Below, piece by piece: positions 62,606 through 64,000 of a DNA stretch of 64,000 bases. Position numbers and translations under genes: made by a program. A model generated the notes under the pieces. That model worked only from the letters and a program-made list of their open reading frames with translations. It had not been told where the DNA came from and ran no database searches. The stretch is from Amblyomma americanum (lineage: Eukaryota; Arthropoda; Arachnida; Ixodida; Ixodidae), in contig NC_135497.1 in the NCBI RefSeq assembly GCF_052857255.1, positions 349,200,799 through 349,264,798 on the forward strand. Reading direction: 5' to 3'. Positions within the stretch are counted from its first letter, which is position 1; every line of letters starts with the position of its first letter.

Positions 62606-64000
62606 CACAGGGGCTCGAGCTGGGTTTGGGTATCGTCGCCTTCATCAACTTCCATTCGGGCGGCGTGAACTGATCAGCTTGGCTGGCCATTGCATTAGAG
62701 CAGCACGCCATCGCCGCAGCCGAACACCACGCTGCAAGCTTTCTCCTTCACAGCTCGTCAGTAGACTTAATTGTTGTCCGTAATTTTTTTCCCCGTTGCG
62801 AAAAAACTTGACAATTATGGTGAGTCAGGTTATAACTGCAACCTCTTTCGACAAAATAAAAACACTGACGTGTAAACAAATGCGCAACACAAGGTTCTTA
62901 CTGATGCTTATACGGCCGCTAGTTCTGTTCTGTCACCAGTCATCAGATTTTCTGTACAGCAAAACACCATTTACCATGAAGACACAGACCGTCCCACGGG
63001 GAGAAGTTGGGTGCAGCGCTAAAAAAATTCTATTCCACGCATTATGCTCTGGACTCACTGAGTGATATCTGGGCCTTGGCACAATTCTGGAACGTTTAGC
63101 CATATCTTGTGTGATGTGCATATATACCACCAGTAGTTTTTGACAAATGGCCCCTCAAAGTCGGACAAAGACGGGGCGTGTACACCGCTTCAACCCCAAC
63201 CCGACTTCTTTCTTTTCTTGCACCGCAGTAAAGGAACAGACTAGGGGAGCTGCACAGTCAGCCCGTTTCGAACACGCTGGGTGGAAAAAAAAAAACAGAA
63301 ACACGAAGGGTGCCCCCCTCCCGAGGAGCTTGGCTTGAGGGGAGGACACACAAAGCGGACAATGGACGAAGCTTACTAGCGTCTCTCTCTCAAACCGGGC
63401 GGAAGAATGTAAGAGAAGGAGGAGGAGCTCAACTTCATGCGGCCCGTGGTGGCGGCGTTGTGAACTAGGAGCGGATGACCCAGAATCCTGGCCATGTGAT
63501 TTACAAGCATTCCTCCGCTCCCCGACGTTATTATCTGCCCCCGAAAAACCGCAAATCCCATTCCACGCCCAACTGTGCGTTTTGTTCAACAAATGTTTGG
63601 CACCGTGACGGCTACAGCACCGGCCATTCTCTCAAAGTTTGTAGGATCACTTAGAACAAATGCGCGGGAGCAATTTGCATGTCTTCACAAGAGTAGAGGA
63701 CAATTTTCGGCATACCAACTCCTTCCTTGTTTTCATGAGAGTTTAGTGTTTTCCCCTGGTGTTGTTTTGAAAAACGCGTTCCTGTGTTGACAGTATTCGC
63801 GTGCAATGCGCGTTTTCACTGGAGAAGACGGCAGTTTCTAGACCCTAGTTTCTAATTGTTGAGCCTTTCATGCGTTACTTTTTCTCCCGGCAGTCATGAA
63901 AATTGCGCACCGTTACTAAAAACGCAAGAACGCTTGTTTTCAACAAGTTTGTTCATTTTTTTTCATGTTGAGCGCATATTCTACCCGACCGTCAACAAAT
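62606..64000. other. Unassigned right end, one uncertain minus-strand open frame
   Basis: No element is recognised. The minus-strand open frame at 63376-63561 (61 codons, MGFAVFRGQIITSGSGGML, VNHMARILGHPLLVHNAATT) has a balanced, protein-like composition and could be a decayed exon, but I cannot assign a family and it may be chance. Several short low-complexity A and T runs occur (63290, 63960). Confidence 0.4.

Overview
The window reads as repeat-rich eukaryotic, arthropod-type nuclear DNA, most likely from a hard tick. This is an inference. It rests on the dense nesting of non-LTR (LINE) elements, Penelope-like elements (PLEs), an LTR element and tRNA-headed SINEs whose sequences I recognise as common in ixodid ticks. 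I found no confident single-copy host gene, no rRNA or true tRNA gene and no prokaryotic gene. Almost every readable protein is a transposon protein, and most are broken.

Layout, left to right. 1-3.8 kb: the 3' end of a decayed I/R1-type LINE, then two SINEs. 3.86-5.83 kb: a PLE on the minus strand. 6.24-17.13 kb: a CR1/L2-like LINE with 212-bp 5'UTR monomers and a (GATT)n tail. It is split inside its reverse transcriptase by a 6.7-kb Ty3/Gypsy element on the minus strand (9.12-15.84 kb). That element's RNase H is in turn split by a 1.2-kb terminal-inverted-repeat (TIR) DNA transposon (10.88-12.12 kb). 17.2-18.9 kb: a minus-strand I-type LINE. 19.74-23.16 kb: a plus-strand I-type LINE ('LINE A'), split by a three-unit PLE concatemer (23.16-29.14 kb) flanked by a 10-bp target-site duplication (TSD). 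LINE A resumes for 90 bp and then runs into a GTCTATAGAC-based tandem array (29.23-35.87 kb). Inside that array sits a 4.9-kb second copy of 15.75-20.55 kb. 36-42.3 kb: SINEs, unassigned DNA and a CR1-like LINE. 42.68-43.21 kb: a second GTCTATAGAC-type array, followed directly by LINE sequence that looks like the missing continuation of LINE A. 44-53 kb: SINEs, LINE and PLE scraps, and a 1.58-kb TIR element carrying a spliced THAP-domain gene and an oppositely oriented exon. 53.2-59.3 kb: a nearly intact I-type LINE with RRM/CCHC ORF1 and a complete endonuclease-RT-RNase H ORF2. 59.9-64 kb: a PLE fragment, SINEs and unassigned DNA.

The most interesting signals are these. (1) The Ty3/Gypsy element has a SCAN-like gag and carries its integrase N-terminus upstream of RT/RNase H, the copia-like order of Gmr1-like elements. 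(2) Two TIR elements with TATA at each end occur, one carrying inward-facing THAP and SWIM/YqaJ-like exons. (3) A palindrome-based array with a six-unit higher-order repeat may form the ends of a 14-kb block inserted into LINE A. (4) A 4.9-kb duplicated segment lies inside that array almost perfectly in phase. (5) A PLE concatemer appears to have inserted as one event. There is no cellular pathway here; the genes act together only as parts of their own elements.
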